A stretch of DNA of 13,261 bases from an uncultured Ruminococcus sp. (GCA_902783535.1 CACZRJ010000091.1:1-13261); one strand, 5' to 3'; numbered from the stretch's first letter, positions 5,716 to 13,261 are shown. The notes: generated from the letters alone by a model not told the origin. Made by a program: numbers and translations.

Positions 5716-6723
5716 ATGGAATATCTTTGGAACTGGGTCCTGCCGATGATCGGCGGATTCGTCGTCAGCTTTGTTCTTCTGAAAATCTTCATTCCGGTCC
5801 TGCGGAAGGCGAAACTCGGCCAGAAGATCCTCGAGATCGGGCCGGCGTGGCACAAGTGCAAGGAAGGAACGCCGGTGCTCGGCGGACTCTTCTTCCTGAC
5901 CGGCGCCGCGGCCGCGTTTCTCGTGTGGTGTCTGGCCACGCGGACGGTCCCGGGGCATCCCGCGCTGTCCGTCGCGCTGCTCGCGCTGCTGTCCGCGCTG
6001 ATCGGATTCATCGACGACTACGTCAAGCTGTTCAAGAAGAGAAACAAGGGCCTTTCCGCGAAGCAGAAGATGGTCCTGCAGTTTTTAAGCGTCGCGCTCT
6101 TCCTCGTCTACCGCGCGTTCCTGTGCCCGAAGGAGGGCGTCTCTCCGACGTCCGTCCGGATGTTCGGCCTGTTCGGGCTGGATCGGCTGGAACTGTCCTG
6201 GTTCTATTACCCGATCATGCTCGTCCTGCTGGTCTATCTGATCAACTGCGCGAACCTGACGGACGGCATCGACGGACTGGAAGGCAGCATCTCCTGGATC
6301 CACTGCCTCTTCTTTCTGCTCGTCGTGCATCTGCTTTCTCAGGGGAACGCCGAACTCGGCGTCCTGTCCGCCGGACTGCTGGGCGGACTGACGGCCTACC
6401 TGATCTTCAATTTCCATCCGGCGAAGATCTTCATGGGAGACACCGGATCGCTCTTCCTCGGCGGATTCGTGACCTCGGTCACGGTCGCGCTCGACGCGGA
6501 ACTGCTCCTGTTCCCGATCGCCTTCGTCTGGATCGCGGAAGGCGTTTCCGTCCTGCTGCAGGTGGGGTGGTTCAAACTGACGAAGAAGCGGCTCTTCCGC
6601 ATGGCGCCCATCCATCATCATTTCGAAAAGGGCGGCTGGTCGGAATACCGCATCGTCTTCACGTTCGCTGCCGTGACGGCCGTCTTCTGCGGACTGGCCT
6701 TCTGGGCGTTCACCAACGGCTGA
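5716..6723 (+). CDS. mraY: Phospho-N-acetylmuramoyl-pentapeptide transferase MraY
   Basis: MraY transfers phospho-MurNAc-pentapeptide from UDP to undecaprenyl phosphate, forming lipid I at the inner membrane face. The 335-residue polytopic protein carries the family signatures: KEGTPVLGGLFF near the N-terminus, FIDDYVKL with Asp100 and Asp101, NLTDGIDGL with Asp183 and Asp186, FMGDTGSLFLGG with Asp242, and MAPIHHHFE with His300-302. Its acidic active-site residues are therefore intact, and the length is within the family range (about 320-360). AGGGGAG precedes the ATG. The next gene follows after 47 nt. murE and murF, often placed before mraY, and murD, often placed after it, are not here. 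Confidence 0.97.
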   Translation: MEYLWNWVLPMIGGFVVSFVLLKIFIPVLRKAKLGQKILEIGPAWHKCKEGTPVLGGLFFLTGAAAAFLVWCLATRTVPGHPALSVALLALLSALIGFIDDYVKLFKKRNKGLSAKQKMVLQFLSVALFLVYRAFLCPKEGVSPTSVRMFGLFGLDRLELSWFYYPIMLVLLVYLINCANLTDGIDGLEGSISWIHCLFFLLVVHLLSQGNAELGVLSAGLLGGLTAYLIFNFHPAKIFMGDTGSLFLGGFVTSVTVALDAELLLFPIAFVWIAEGVSVLLQVGWFKLTKKRLFRMAPIHHHFEKGGWSEYRIVFTFAAVTAVFCGLAFWAFTNG

Positions 6724-6770
6724 CGCAAGCGATCAAATAACGGAAACATTCTTTGAAAGGGGGAGATTGC

Positions 6771-8075
6771 ATGACGTCCGGCACCGGAACGGAATCCAAA
6801 GCGCGGAAGGCGATCAAAAAGAAATATGCGCGTCCGCAGGAGAACCGGATCAAGCGGTTCATCGGCGAAGTCGACCGGCCGTTCGCCATCATCGTCGTCC
6901 TCCTCGTTTGCGTCGGGCTGGTGACGGTCTTCTCGTCCTCCTACGCGTTCGCGGACAAATACTATCACGATTCATATTACCTTTCCAAGCCGCAGCTGCT
7001 GTTCGCCGTCGCGGGACTCGCGCTCATGGCGGCGCTCGCCTTCTTCCCGTCGAAGCTGGTCAAACTGATGTACGCCGCGGCGCCCTGGATCTACGTGCTG
7101 TCGCTTCTGCTGAACATCGCCGTGCTTTTCATCGGCGTCACGATCGCCGGCGCGCGCCGCTGGATCAAACTGGGACCGCTCCCGCAGTTCCAGCCTTCCG
7201 AATTTTTGAAGATCTCCATCGTGCTCATGTGCGCGCGGTATACGACGAAGTACCAGGACAAGATGAACACCTTCCTTTACGGGTTCATCGGGTTCCTGAT
7301 CATCGGACTCATCGCCGCCGCCACGACGCTGATGCAGAACCATCTGTCGGCCACGATCATCTGCATTATGATCACGTTCGCGATGATGATCGTCTCCTCC
7401 GCGTCCGCGCGGTTCATCGGCGCGGGTCTCGGCGTGATGGGGGTCGGCATCCTCAGCGCGTTTACCTGGGCGAGGCCGATCCTGGAGAGGTTCATATCCC
7501 ACTCGTTCGTCCGGATCAAGATCTGGGAGAATCCGTTCGACTATCTCGCCCCCGAAACGGGCGGCAAGGGATGGCAGCCGGTCCAGTCGCTCTTCGCGAT
7601 CAGCTCCGGCGGATTCTGGGGCGTCGGCATCGGGCGCAGCATCCAGAAGCACGGATACCTCCCCGAACCCTACAACGACTATATCTTCGCCATTCTCTGC
7701 GAGGAGACCGGATTCTTCGGCGCTCTGCTCGTCATCATCCTGTTCGGCCTGTTCGCCTGGCGCGGCTACCGGATCGCGCTCCGGTCGAAGGACCGGTTCG
7801 CGTCCCTCGTCGTCTTCGGGATCACGTCTCACGTCATCCTGCAGGTGCTCATGAACCTCGCCGTCGTGACGAACACCATCCCCAGCACCGGCATCAGCCT
7901 GCCGTTCTTCAGCCACGGCGGAACTTCGCTGATCATCCTTCTGCTCGAGATGGGCGTCATCCTGGCGATCTCCAGATTCAGCTACGAGGACGGCACGGAG
8001 AAGAACGAACTTCCGGCGAAGCGGGAGGACGCGCTTGCCGATCACAATTCAGACCGTACGGAGGCCATCGCTTGA
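6771..8075 (+). CDS. ftsW: Septal peptidoglycan glycosyltransferase FtsW (SEDS family)
   Basis: FtsW polymerises lipid II into glycan strands at the septum with its class B PBP partner. The 434-residue product has a basic cytoplasmic tail (1-33) and about ten hydrophobic spans. SEDS motifs are present: GARRWIKLGPLPQFQPSEFLK, the QSLFAISSGGFWGVGIG loop, and LPEPYNDYIFAILCEETG, whose Asp303 matches the invariant catalytic Asp. VTNTIPSTGISLPFFSHGGTS lies near the end. ATG 6771 has the strong site AAAGGGGGAG (6756-6765). The last four bases overlap the murG start. FtsW is preferred over RodA because of the dcw position; SEDS proteins are otherwise hard to tell apart by eye. The loop at about 259-274 (WENPFDYLAPETGGKGW) looks slightly longer than usual. 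Confidence 0.94.
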   Translation: MTSGTGTESKARKAIKKKYARPQENRIKRFIGEVDRPFAIIVVLLVCVGLVTVFSSSYAFADKYYHDSYYLSKPQLLFAVAGLALMAALAFFPSKLVKLMYAAAPWIYVLSLLLNIAVLFIGVTIAGARRWIKLGPLPQFQPSEFLKISIVLMCARYTTKYQDKMNTFLYGFIGFLIIGLIAAATTLMQNHLSATIICIMITFAMMIVSSASARFIGAGLGVMGVGILSAFTWARPILERFISHSFVRIKIWENPFDYLAPETGGKGWQPVQSLFAISSGGFWGVGIGRSIQKHGYLPEPYNDYIFAILCEETGFFGALLVIILFGLFAWRGYRIALRSKDRFASLVVFGITSHVILQVLMNLAVVTNTIPSTGISLPFFSHGGTSLIILLLEMGVILAISRFSYEDGTEKNELPAKREDALADHNSDRTEAIA

Positions 8076-9196
8076 AAATCATCATGACCGGAGGCGGGAC
8101 CGGAGGACACATCAATCCCGCGCTGCAGATCGCAAACGAAATCAGAAAAATATCGCCGGACACGGAGATCTCCTTCGTCGGAACCAAGCGCGGCATCGAG
8201 CATACGCTGGTCCCGAAGCAGGGGTACGAGATCGACGAGGTGGAGGTGCAGGGATTCCGCCGCAGTTTCTCCCCGAAGGCGATCAGGGCGAACCTGAAGG
8301 CGCTGAAGCTTTCCTTCACGTCCGTGCGCGAAGCGAAGAAGATCCTGAAAAAACGGATGCCGGACGTCGTCGTCGGCACCGGCGGATACGTTTCCTGGCC
8401 GACCGTGAAGGCGGCTTCGAAGATGGGCATTCCCTGCCTGATCCACGAGCAGAACACCTATCCCGGCGTCACGACGAAAAAACTGGCGAAATACGCGTCC
8501 GTGATCTGCGTCAGCTTCGAAAGCAGCAGAAAGTATTTCTCTTCCAAAGACAATGAAAAGATCATTCTGACCGGCAATCCGGTCAATACCGAGAAGATCT
8601 CGAAGGAAGACGCCCGCATGAAGCTCGGACTGTCCCCGGACGAGCCGTACATCCTCTCCTTCGGCGGAAGCATGGGCGCGCGGCGGGTGAACGAGCTCTG
8701 CCTCGAAATGATGGAAACGTATTCCGCGCCGAAGCATATCCGGCACGACCACGCGATCGGGCGGACGGAATACGCGAAATTCTCGTCTCTCGCGAAAGAG
8801 AAGGGGCTGGACAAGAACGACCGTCTGACCATCGCCGAATACTTCTACGACATGGCAGTCCGCCAGGCGGCCGCCGACGTGATCATCTGCCGCGCGGGCG
8901 CGATCACGCTCGCGGAACTCGCGCTGCGCGGGAAAGCGGCGATCTACATTCCGAGCCCGTACGTCGCCGAGGACCACCAGTACAAGAACGCGCGTCTGCT
9001 CGCGGACGCCGGCGCGGGCATCGTCTTCCGGGAAGCGGAACTGACCTGCGACGGACTGACGAGCGCCGTCGACGACCTTTTGAACAATCCCAACAAACGC
9101 ATGCGGATGGAGGACAGCGTCCGCCAGTTCGCGATGGAGGACTCCGGGCGGCGCATCGCCGGGGAAGTGCTCCGGCTCGCGGAGGAGCATTGCTGA
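8072..9196 (+). CDS. murG: Lipid II synthase MurG (UDP-GlcNAc transferase)
   Basis: MurG adds GlcNAc from UDP-GlcNAc to lipid I, making lipid II on the inner membrane face. The 374-residue GT-B enzyme shows the glycine-rich loop GGGTGGH at residues 7-13, VVGTGGYVSWP, the HEQN motif at 125-128, FGGSMGARRVNE (about 197-208) and the donor-site region RAGAITLAEL...IPSPYVAEDHQYKNA. I start at TTG 8072 because the family begins MKIIMTGGGTGGH and GGAGG (8060-8064) lies 7 nt upstream; an ATG at 8084 would lose four conserved residues. The start overlaps the ftsW stop as TTGA, implying coupled translation and roughly equal output of FtsW and MurG. HDHAIG replaces the more common H-x-TG motif, a mild divergence. 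Confidence 0.96.
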   Translation: MKIIMTGGGTGGHINPALQIANEIRKISPDTEISFVGTKRGIEHTLVPKQGYEIDEVEVQGFRRSFSPKAIRANLKALKLSFTSVREAKKILKKRMPDVVVGTGGYVSWPTVKAASKMGIPCLIHEQNTYPGVTTKKLAKYASVICVSFESSRKYFSSKDNEKIILTGNPVNTEKISKEDARMKLGLSPDEPYILSFGGSMGARRVNELCLEMMETYSAPKHIRHDHAIGRTEYAKFSSLAKEKGLDKNDRLTIAEYFYDMAVRQAAADVIICRAGAITLAELALRGKAAIYIPSPYVAEDHQYKNARLLADAGAGIVFREAELTCDGLTSAVDDLLNNPNKRMRMEDSVRQFAMEDSGRRIAGEVLRLAEEHC

Positions 9197-9239
9197 TCTT
9201 CCCGCTTGTCGATCATCCGGAAAGGAGGAGAAGGGCAGC

Positions 9240-10157
9240 TTGAAAATGCGGATGCGGAGATCCGGGCCGGCGGAAACGCCGGAGGAGAATGCCGAAAACC
9301 GTCCGGATAACCCGCAGGAAGAGTCGAAAAGCGGAAGCGCGCCCGAAAGCGCTCCCGAAAGCGGCGGAGGAAAAAAGAGATACACGAAGAGCAGCATCAT
9401 GCTGGACGAGATGCAGAGCCGGCTGGAAGCGAAGCAGCGGCGCCGTCTCGTCTTCTACATCCTGCTGTTTTCCGTGATCTTTCTCGCGTTTCTGGCTGTG
9501 AGCTTCTTCGTCTTTTTCCGCGTGCGCGAGATCGACGTGACCGGAAACAACATGTATACGGACGAGCAGATCCTGGAATTTGTTTCCTTCCACATCGGCG
9601 ACAATCTGTTCTCCTTCGACGCTTCGAAGGCGGAAGCGAATCTGCGGAAGAACCTCCCGTATCTCGGCAGCGTCTCCATCACGAGAAAACTGCCGTCGGC
9701 CGTCAGCATCGAAGTCAGCGAGCGGACGGAAGACCTCGCGTACCATCTCGGCGACGAGATCTATCTCGTTTCCGGAGACCTGCAGGTGCTCGGACGGTAC
9801 GGGGCGAACGAGGTCATCCCGGACGTGACCGTTCTCTACGCCGGCGCGGTCGGAAAATGCATCGTCGGCGAAACGCTGACCTTCCTCGACCGCAGGACGG
9901 AGGACAACCTGAAGGAACTATACGCCTGCCTGGCCGCGAACGGACTCTTAAAAAAGGTGAGATCCATCGACATCACCAGCCGTTTCGACATCACGCTGAA
10001 TTACGAGGACCGGTTCACCGTCTATCTGGCCAGCGCGGACAACATGGACATCAAGATCAAATTCCTGTCGGCGATCCTGGAACGGTTCGGAACGGGCGAA
10101 TCGGGATACATCAACCTCGCGGATCACAGGGAAGCGGCCGTCCGGCTGAACGACTGA
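9240..10157 (+). CDS. ftsQ: Cell division protein FtsQ/DivIB
   Basis: FtsQ/DivIB is a bitopic division protein that scaffolds FtsL and DivIC and links them to septal synthesis. The 305-residue product has a long charged cytoplasmic region (1-69) with a small SAPESAPES repeat and one membrane span (about 70-92). A POTRA domain follows at about 93-165, with FRVREIDVTGNNMYTDEQI, GDNLFSFD and YLGSVSITRKLPSAVSIEVSER, and then the beta-rich FtsQ domain. TTG 9240 is chosen because AAAGGAGGAG (9221-9230) is 9 nt away; ATG 9246 would be further off. It lies 43 nt after murG and is probably the last gene of the PBP-led unit. FtsQ and DivIB are the same family; Gram-positive context favours the DivIB name. 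Confidence 0.92.
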   Translation: MKMRMRRSGPAETPEENAENRPDNPQEESKSGSAPESAPESGGGKKRYTKSSIMLDEMQSRLEAKQRRRLVFYILLFSVIFLAFLAVSFFVFFRVREIDVTGNNMYTDEQILEFVSFHIGDNLFSFDASKAEANLRKNLPYLGSVSITRKLPSAVSIEVSERTEDLAYHLGDEIYLVSGDLQVLGRYGANEVIPDVTVLYAGAVGKCIVGETLTFLDRRTEDNLKELYACLAANGLLKKVRSIDITSRFDITLNYEDRFTVYLASADNMDIKIKFLSAILERFGTGESGYINLADHREAAVRLND

Positions 10158-10187
10158 CCGGGGTTCTGAGCGCCGTGAATCGGCATG

Positions 10188-10229
10188 TTTTCGCCAAAAA
10201 GTGACTGTGAACGACGGAATTGGCGAAAA
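10188..10229. promoter_or_regulatory. Perfect 10-bp inverted repeat upstream of the ftsZ promoter
   Basis: TTTTCGCCAA (10188-10197) and TTGGCGAAAA (10220-10229) are exact reverse complements, 22 bp apart, between the ftsQ stop and the -35 candidate at 10245. Neither strand has a T-run directly after the repeat that would make it a clean terminator. It may be a regulator's operator or an mRNA hairpin, and I do not recognise the binding protein. Confidence 0.55.
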
Positions 10230-10244
10230 AAAGGAAAAAAACTC

Positions 10245-10273
10245 TTGCATTCTTGCGGAAAATAGATTAAGAT
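10245..10273 (+). promoter_or_regulatory. Candidate ftsZ promoter
   Basis: TTGCAT (10245-10250) and TAAGAT (10268-10273) are separated by 17 nt in an AT-rich pocket unlike the surrounding DNA. Transcription would start near 10280, 32 nt before the ftsZ ATG. The hexamers are clearly weaker than the other promoters here, matching 3/6 and 4/6 of consensus. Confidence 0.55.
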
Positions 10274-10311
10274 ATTCTTCGTGAAAAAAGATTTTTACCG
10301 GAGGTATTAAA

Positions 10312-11382
10312 ATGCCGAACTACAGAGACAATCTCAACGTGATCAAAGTCGTTGGCGTCGGAGGCGGCGGCGGAAACGCCGTGAACCGCATGATCGCCGC
10401 GTTTGAGCCGAACAGTGTCGAATTTATCAACATCAATACGGACCTTCAGAATCTTTCCAGTTCTGCCGCTCCGACCAAGATTCCGATCGGTGAGAAGATC
10501 ACCAGAGGAAAAGGCGCGGGCAGCCATCCGGAAGTCGGAGAAAAGGCCGCCGAAGAGTCCATTGAGCAGATCACCGACGCGCTGACCGGCGCGGACATGG
10601 TCTTCATCACCGCCGGCATGGGCGGCGGCACCGGAACGGGCGCTGCGCCGATCGTCGCGAAAGTCGCGAAATCCCTCGGGATCCTGACCGTCGCGGTCGT
10701 TACCAAGCCGTTCCTGTTCGAAGGACAGAGAAGAATGGCTCAGGCGGAAGCCGGCATCGAGAAGCTCGCCGAATTCGTCGACAGTTTGATCGTCATCCCG
10801 AACGAGCGTCTGAAACTCCTGACCGACAAGCGCATCACCTTCCTGAACGCGTTCCAGGAAGCCGACAACATCCTTCTGAACGGCGTCAAGAGCATCGTCG
10901 AACTGATCACCGCGGAAGGGATCATCAACCTCGACTTCGCCGACATCTGCGCCGTCATGGCGAACGCCGGCCTGGCGCACATGGGCGTCGGCAGCGCGAA
11001 GGGCAAGGACAAGGCGGAAATGGCCGCGAAGCTCGCGATGTCTTCTCCGCTGCTTGAAACCAACATTTCCGGATGCAAGGGCATCGTCGTCGACATTCTC
11101 GCTTCTCCCGACATCGGACTAGACGAGATCGACGCCGCCGTCACCAGCATCACGAACGAGGCCGCTCCGGACGCCAACATCATCTTCGGCGCGATCCTGG
11201 ACAACTCCCTCGAGGACGAACTCCGCATCACCCTGGTCGCCACCGGATTCGAAGCGGACAAGAAGGCCGCCGACAAGAAGCGCGCGATGGCCGCTTCCGA
11301 AAAACCCGCGGAAGAGAAGACCGAGGACAGCGACGCGGATATCAGGGACATCCTCGATATGCTGAATCACGGAAGAAGATAA
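10312..11382 (+). CDS. ftsZ: Cell division protein FtsZ
   Basis: FtsZ is the tubulin-like GTPase that polymerises into the cytokinetic ring at midcell. The 356-residue product has the N-terminal nucleotide loop VVGVGGGGGNAVNRM, the tubulin signature GGGTGTG at 104-110, and the T7 synergy loop NLDFADICAVM with Asn206, Asp208 and Asp211 for catalysis at the subunit interface. The globular core ends near residue 316. It is followed by an acidic/basic linker of only about 25 residues and a tail DIRDILDMLNHGRR, which lacks the IPxFLR-like pattern common in FtsZ. GGAGGT precedes the ATG by 6 nt. ftsA, often directly upstream, is absent. A bidirectional terminator follows. Confidence 0.98.
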   Translation: MPNYRDNLNVIKVVGVGGGGGNAVNRMIAAFEPNSVEFININTDLQNLSSSAAPTKIPIGEKITRGKGAGSHPEVGEKAAEESIEQITDALTGADMVFITAGMGGGTGTGAAPIVAKVAKSLGILTVAVVTKPFLFEGQRRMAQAEAGIEKLAEFVDSLIVIPNERLKLLTDKRITFLNAFQEADNILLNGVKSIVELITAEGIINLDFADICAVMANAGLAHMGVGSAKGKDKAEMAAKLAMSSPLLETNISGCKGIVVDILASPDIGLDEIDAAVTSITNEAAPDANIIFGAILDNSLEDELRITLVATGFEADKKAADKKRAMAASEKPAEEKTEDSDADIRDILDMLNHGRR

Positions 11383-11416
11383 GCCTTTTTTCGGAAAAAC
11401 TTCAAATACGAAAAAT

Positions 11417-11453
11417 CACGCCCCCGGATTTGCGTCCGGGGACGTGTTTTTCT
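11417..11453. terminator. Bidirectional terminator between ftsZ and the convergent kinase gene
   Basis: CACG plus CCCCGGA (11417-11428) pairs with TCCGGGG plus CGTG (11435-11446), with one mismatch and a 6-nt loop. TTTTTCT follows on the + strand and ATTTTTCG on the - strand, so it can end both convergent transcripts. It lies 34 nt after the ftsZ stop and 22 nt beyond the stop of the opposing gene. Confidence 0.9.
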
Positions 11454-11475
11454 CTGTATTTGGTTTGCGAACGGC

Positions 11476-13152
11476 TCAGCCGACGCACAGAAGGATCATC
11501 AGGTCGTTGACGTTCGTTCCGGTCGGCCCGGTGATCAGCAGTTGGCCGACCGACTCGAGCGCGTGATACGAGTCGCTGTTCAAAAGGACGGCTTCCGGAT
11601 CCAGCCCGGCTTTTTTCATTTTTTCGACGGTTCGGCCGTCCGAAAAGCCGCCGGCCGCGTCGGTCGGGCCGTCCGTGCCGTCGGAGCCGAACGCGAAAAA
11701 GAAGACGTCCTTCCGGCCCTGCACGCATTCGCTCATCGCGAATCTCACAGCCGCTTCCTGACAGCGTCCTCCGAGGCCTTGCCCTCTGACTTCCGCGAGC
11801 GCTTCTCCGCCCGCGATGTATGCTTTCTTTCCTCCGGAATGCTTGAGGGCTGCGGAGACGAACATGTTTACTGCGTCCTCCACCCGTTGATTCAGGCTGT
11901 CCGTCAGCAGGACGGGCTCGTATCCGAGGCTTTTCAGAGATTCCTCCGCCGCTGCGCAGAGACGTCGGACGGAGCCGATGATGCGGCATCCGACGCGTTC
12001 GAGGCGCTTCGGCGTTTCCGTCCGCAGGACGCGAACGGCTTCGGCGGATACGGGGATGCCGTATCTTTCCAGCACGTCCAGCGCGTCCTTCGAGGTCGAG
12101 CCGTCCGGAGAGACCGGGCCGGACGCGATGACGTCCGGTCTGTCCCCGACGACGTCGGAGAGCAGAAGGGCACAAATGGAGGCCGGCGCGCAGTGGAGGG
12201 CGAACCGCCCGCCCTTGACGCGGGAGAGATGTTTCCGCACCGCGTTGAATTCATCGATCGAAGCGCCCGACCGGAGCAGTGACTCCGTGACGGAAATATA
12301 TTCTTCGACCGGGATCGCGGGGGACTCGAACAGCGCGGAGCCGCCGCCGGAAACGAGAAAGAGAACGCGGTCCGCGTCCTGAAGTCCGGACGTCATTTGG
12401 AGGATCTCCTCCGTCGCGGAAAAGGTGTTCGCGTCCGGCAAGGGATGACCCGCTTCGCGAATGACGAAATGCCCGAGCTGTCCTCTGGCGTGACCGTATT
12501 TCGTCAATACGAAGCCTTTGTATATCCTGTCGCCGAGCGTCGTCTCGGCCGCGCGCGCCATTTCCCAGGCGGCTTTTCCGATGGAAACGACGTACAGTTT
12601 TCCTGCCCCGTCGATCTCCGGAAGATCTTTGAGCGCCCGGCAGACGGATTCGTAAGGCATGACGGCGGAGACGGAATCGATAAGCACGCGTTCCGCCTGC
12701 TTGACGAAAGAATCTTTTTCCGGACGCCGTCTGAACGCGTCCGCTTTTTTCAATATTTCCCTGTCGCTTTCGTATGTCAGCAGGGCGCAGGCGTCGTCGA
12801 AAGGAAGCCAGCGGATGGATCTGACCTCCTCCGGCTGCGCGCGTTCCACGCCGCCAGTCCTTTTTGCCAGAAAGAAAACGACGTCCTTCCGGATCCCGGG
12901 CGCCGGGGCGTAGGACACGGTTTCGCGGAAGCCGTTCAGAAACGAAACGGTCAGCCCGGTTTCTTCGCCGATCTCTCTGACCGCCGTCTGATGCTCCGTT
13001 TCATTCTTTTCCACATGTCCCTTGCAAAGCGAAAAATGGCCTTTCTGCATCTCTTCGATCAGATACAGAACGTCGTGACGCTGTCCGGACGTCTCCTCTC
13101 TGAAGATGACCGCGCCGCAGCTTTTTTCATGTTTGATCGTTTTACCGCACAT
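11476..13152 (-). CDS. Nudix hydrolase - glycerate 2-kinase (MOFRL) fusion protein
   Basis: This single frame of 558 codons joins two enzymes. The N-terminal part (about 1-140) is a Nudix domain resembling Ap4A hydrolases: EKSCGAVIFR, then the complete Nudix box GHVEKNETEHQTAVREIGEE (45-64, followed by TGL), then GFRETVSYAP and DVVFFLAKR. After a basic linker of about 20 residues comes a full glycerate 2-kinase (DUF4147 plus MOFRL) of about 410 residues: SIGKAAWEMA, REAGHPLPDANT, VSGGGSALFESP, FNAVRKHLSRVKGGR, LSDVVGDRPDVIASGPVSPD, GQGLGGRCQEAA and FGSDGTDGPTDAAGGFSDG. The kinase phosphorylates D-glycerate to 2-phosphoglycerate, feeding glycolysis. No stop or ribosome binding site separates the domains. 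ATG 13152 (AGGTG 7 nt upstream) is chosen over GTG 13161 (AAGGA 10 nt upstream); both are possible. The gene is convergent to ftsZ and unrelated to division. Confidence 0.92.
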   Translation of the reverse strand: MCGKTIKHEKSCGAVIFREETSGQRHDVLYLIEEMQKGHFSLCKGHVEKNETEHQTAVREIGEETGLTVSFLNGFRETVSYAPAPGIRKDVVFFLAKRTGGVERAQPEEVRSIRWLPFDDACALLTYESDREILKKADAFRRRPEKDSFVKQAERVLIDSVSAVMPYESVCRALKDLPEIDGAGKLYVVSIGKAAWEMARAAETTLGDRIYKGFVLTKYGHARGQLGHFVIREAGHPLPDANTFSATEEILQMTSGLQDADRVLFLVSGGGSALFESPAIPVEEYISVTESLLRSGASIDEFNAVRKHLSRVKGGRFALHCAPASICALLLSDVVGDRPDVIASGPVSPDGSTSKDALDVLERYGIPVSAEAVRVLRTETPKRLERVGCRIIGSVRRLCAAAEESLKSLGYEPVLLTDSLNQRVEDAVNMFVSAALKHSGGKKAYIAGGEALAEVRGQGLGGRCQEAAVRFAMSECVQGRKDVFFFAFGSDGTDGPTDAAGGFSDGRTVEKMKKAGLDPEAVLLNSDSYHALESVGQLLITGPTGTNVNDLMILLCVG

Positions 13153-13206
13153 TTTTTTCACCTGAAAAGCATCCTTTTTTGCCGCTGGTTTCTTTCTCTT
13201 CTCACC

Positions 13207-13234
13207 ATTATACCATCGGAAAGCCGAAAAGCAA
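13207..13234 (-). promoter_or_regulatory. Promoter of the Nudix-kinase fusion gene
   Basis: On the - strand a perfect TATAAT (13212-13207) is preceded after 16 nt by TTGCTT (13234-13229). Transcription should start near 13200, leaving a leader of about 48 nt before the ATG. The -35 is weak but the -10 is consensus. Confidence 0.7.
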
Positions 13235-13261
13235 AACGTGTTTTCTCCGAAGACGCGACGA

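Noticed and set aside
6767..9196. 809-codon + strand frame that looks like an N-terminal extension of MurG through ftsW
   Set aside because: The first 435 codons are an out-of-frame reading of ftsW with no stop by chance. MurG has its own start at 8072 with a ribosome binding site, and FtsW is fully conserved in the other frame.
8042..9400. 452-codon - strand frame opposite murG and ftsQ
   Set aside because: It is a shadow frame lacking motifs and translation signals, opposite a well-conserved gene.
1..13261. CRISPR arrays, insertion sequences, tRNA or rRNA genes, phage genes
   Set aside because: No regularly spaced direct repeats, transposase-like frames or structural RNA patterns were seen on either strand.

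Overview
This GC-rich window has genes on both strands. Its core is a compact division and cell wall (dcw) cluster on the + strand, in this order: mraZ, rsmH, an ftsL-like gene, a PASTA-bearing class B penicillin-binding protein (ftsI/spoVD type), mraY, ftsW, murG, ftsQ/divIB, ftsZ. The gene order, the PASTA PBP, the DivIB-type ftsQ, strong AAAGGAGG ribosome binding sites and a YtrA-type GntR/ABC pair all point to a Gram-positive Firmicute, most likely a member of Clostridia. I cannot name the genus. No rRNA, tRNA, CRISPR array, insertion sequence or phage gene is visible.

Left edge (1-733, - strand): a YtrA-subfamily GntR repressor overlaps by 4 nt the start of an ABC transporter ATPase gene that runs off the window. 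Their promoter (791-819) has consensus-like elements. A near-perfect 9+9 bp inverted repeat (768-792) covers its -10 and start site, which suggests autorepression.

Middle (998-11382, + strand): the mraZ promoter (998-1026) is a full consensus TTGACA-17-TATAAT. It is followed by 10-bp-spaced GGRA repeats, a candidate MraZ box, and a possible leader hairpin. mraZ-rsmH-ftsL form the first unit, closed by an intrinsic terminator (3119-3170). A second strong promoter (3174-3202) restarts transcription for the PBP and, presumably, mraY-ftsW-murG-ftsQ. A weaker promoter candidate and a perfect 10-bp inverted repeat lie before ftsZ. murE, murF, murD, murC and ftsA are absent from the cluster, so it carries mainly the lipid-linked steps (MraY, MurG), the septal synthase (FtsW plus PBP), the FtsL/FtsQ pair and FtsZ. 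The ftsL-like gene has an in-frame TAA at codon 12 of its naturally placed reading frame, the clearest sequence anomaly here.

Right side (11417-13261): a bidirectional terminator separates ftsZ from a convergent - strand gene. That gene encodes one continuous polypeptide joining an Ap4A-hydrolase-like Nudix domain to a complete MOFRL-type glycerate 2-kinase, with its own promoter at 13207-13234. This unusual domain fusion is the best candidate for something not well described.
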